A stretch of 64,000 bases of DNA. Origin: Tahibacter harae. Lineage in GTDB: Bacteria; Pseudomonadota; Gammaproteobacteria; Xanthomonadales; Rhodanobacteraceae. A model generated the notes under the pieces. That model was given only the letters and a program-made list of their open reading frames with translations. It was not told the origin of the DNA and made no database searches. A program made the translations under genes and the position numbers. Shown one piece after another: positions 62,831 through 64,000 of the stretch (the stretch's first letter is position 1; each line of letters starts with the position of its first letter). The DNA lies in assembly GCF_024437735.1 (NCBI RefSeq), contig NZ_JANFQO010000003.1, forward strand, positions 124,001 through 188,000, given 5' to 3'.

Positions 62831-64000
62831 GTGCCGAGTGCTGACAACTGGCCCCAGGTGGAAGCGCTGTTCGACGCCGCCTGGGAACTCCCCGCGCCGC
62901 AGCGGCGCGACTGGGTGCTGGCGCAGGAAGCCGCGGCCGCCGTGCGCGAGGCCGTGCTGCGGCTGCTCGACGCCGCCGAACACAGCGACGGCTTCCTCGG
63001 CACTGTCGATCCGGCCGCCGGCGCCGCCGTGCCGGAAACGCCGCTGCCCGCCGGCGAGCGTGCCGGCGCCTGGCGCATCGTGCGTCCACTGGGACAGGGC
63101 GGCATGGGCGATGTGTACGAGGTCGAGCGCGCCGACGGCCATTTCGCCCAGCGTGCGGCGCTCAAGCGCATCGCGCCGGCACGCAATCCCGATGCGGTGC
63201 GCTTCCACATCGAGCGCGCCACGCTGGCGCGGCTGGAACACCCGGGCATAGCCCGGCTCATCGACGGCGGCCTGCTCGGCGACGGCCGCCCGTTCATGGT
63301 CATGGAACTGGTCGAAGGCCTGCCGGCCGACATCTGGTGCGAACAGCAGCACGCCGATGCCGCTGCGCGCGTGCAGCTGCTGCTGCAGGTCTGCGACGCC
63401 CTCGCCTACGCCCACGGCAAGCTCGTGGTACACCGCGACCTCAAGCCCTCAAACATCCTCGTGGACGCACACGGCCGCGCCCGCCTGATCGACTTCGGTG
63501 TGGCCTATCTCGCCGATGAAGCAGCGCCCGCACAGGACAGGGCACCGCTGTCGCCAGCCTATGCGGCACCAGAGCAGATCGCGGGCGCGCCGGTGACCAC
63601 GGCGACGGACGTGTACGGCGCGGCCGCGGTGCTGTATCACCTTCTCGCCGGCCGTCCGCTGCGCCAGTCCGCAGGCCTTCCCGGGCTCGCCGCTGCGCTG
63701 GACGCGCTGGACACGCCGCCGGCGCGGCTCGCCGGACTTTCCGCGCACAGCCCCTGCAACAGCGCCGGCCGCGCGCTGCACACCGATCTCGCGGCGATTC
63801 TGGCCCGGGCGCTGGCCGTGGACCCGGTGGCGCGCTATCCCACCGTGGAAGCGCTGCGCGACGATCTGCAGCGCGCCCTGCAGCGCGGCATCGTCGCCGC
63901 CCGGCGGGACGAGCCCGGGCATCGCCTGTACCGCACGCTGTGGCGCCTCAAATGGCCCGTGGCAGCCGCGGCGGCCGTCGCCGCCAGCCTGGTCCTGGGG
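62831..64000 (+). CDS. Membrane serine/threonine protein kinase (3' partial)
   Basis: Starts with GTG at 62831 and runs off the window after 390 codons. A short helical N-terminal region precedes a complete Hanks-type kinase domain: G-loop (LGQGGMGDVY), catalytic Lys (RAALKRIAPA), HRDLKPSNILV, LIDFGVAYL and AAPEQIAG. A membrane helix starts near the cut (LKWPVAAAAAVAASLVLG), so the missing part is probably extracytoplasmic, often TPR- or WD-like in this family. It is divergent from the beta-helix protein gene. Confidence 0.9.
   Translation, partial: MPSADNWPQVEALFDAAWELPAPQRRDWVLAQEAAAAVREAVLRLLDAAEHSDGFLGTVDPAAGAAVPETPLPAGERAGAWRIVRPLGQGGMGDVYEVERADGHFAQRAALKRIAPARNPDAVRFHIERATLARLEHPGIARLIDGGLLGDGRPFMVMELVEGLPADIWCEQQHADAAARVQLLLQVCDALAYAHGKLVVHRDLKPSNILVDAHGRARLIDFGVAYLADEAAPAQDRAPLSPAYAAPEQIAGAPVTTATDVYGAAAVLYHLLAGRPLRQSAGLPGLAAALDALDTPPARLAGLSAHSPCNSAGRALHTDLAAILARALAVDPVARYPTVEALRDDLQRALQRGIVAARRDEPGHRLYRTLWRLKWPVAAAAAVAASLVLG

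Noticed and set aside
1-64000. tRNA, rRNA, insertion sequences or prophage.
   Set aside because: Nothing with these features was seen; no transposase, integrase or phage structural motif was recognised.

Overview
The window is 64 kb of very GC-rich DNA with dense coding and bacterial gene organisation. It contains a CorC/YbeX end, lgt, a complete kdpFABC operon with kdpD, hybrid sensor kinases, a sigma-54 response regulator, an ECF sigma/anti-sigma pair and a beta-helix protein beside a Ser/Thr kinase. This mix suggests a gammaproteobacterium of the Xanthomonadales type (Xanthomonadaceae or Rhodanobacteraceae). That placement is inferred from gene content and composition, not proven. I found no tRNA, rRNA, CRISPR array, insertion sequence or prophage.

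Layout. 1-5 kb: the end of corC, overlapped by a DUF4105 membrane protein, then a periplasmic solute-binding protein and a degenerate-GGDEF/EAL protein on the other strand. 5-13 kb: a secreted unknown, a LysR regulator divergent from a VOC / Tat-exported deacetylase / alcohol dehydrogenase run, corA, and an ECF sigma factor with its probable anti-sigma factor. 13-22 kb: lgt, a sterol-desaturase-family enzyme, a small secreted protein, RtcB, an AraC-type regulator divergent from a dienelactone hydrolase/dehydrogenase pair, and a secreted alpha/beta hydrolase. 22-30.5 kb: a TorF-like porin followed by kdpF, A, B, C and D on the minus strand; kdpE is missing from its usual place, and 12-bp direct repeats lie upstream of the operon.

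30.8-35.4 kb: a compact minus-strand operon of five genes: a small membrane protein, a membrane-anchored protein with a possibly inactive NlpC/P60-like domain, a metzincin metalloprotease, a caspase-like peptidase and a 503-residue unknown. It is my best candidate for an undescribed system, possibly a proteolytic cascade at the membrane. 36-44.5 kb: housekeeping and accessory genes, including a sugar dehydrogenase fused to a PEBP domain, an AlkB-like dioxygenase, a SemiSWEET-like protein and a second CorA.

44.7-58.7 kb: a signalling island with an NtrC-type regulator, an RsbRD-like histidine kinase, a CheB-CheR-PAS-kinase-receiver hybrid, a stand-alone CheB and a CheB-PAS-GAF-kinase-receiver-GAF hybrid. 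Both the RsbRD-like kinase and the CheB-CheR hybrid carry an apparent frameshift at an identical GCGCGCG tract. 59-64 kb: a hemerythrin protein fused in frame to a repeat-rich Arg/Asp/Ser tail with its own internal start site, a beta-helix secreted protein, and the first part of a membrane Ser/Thr kinase that runs off the window.
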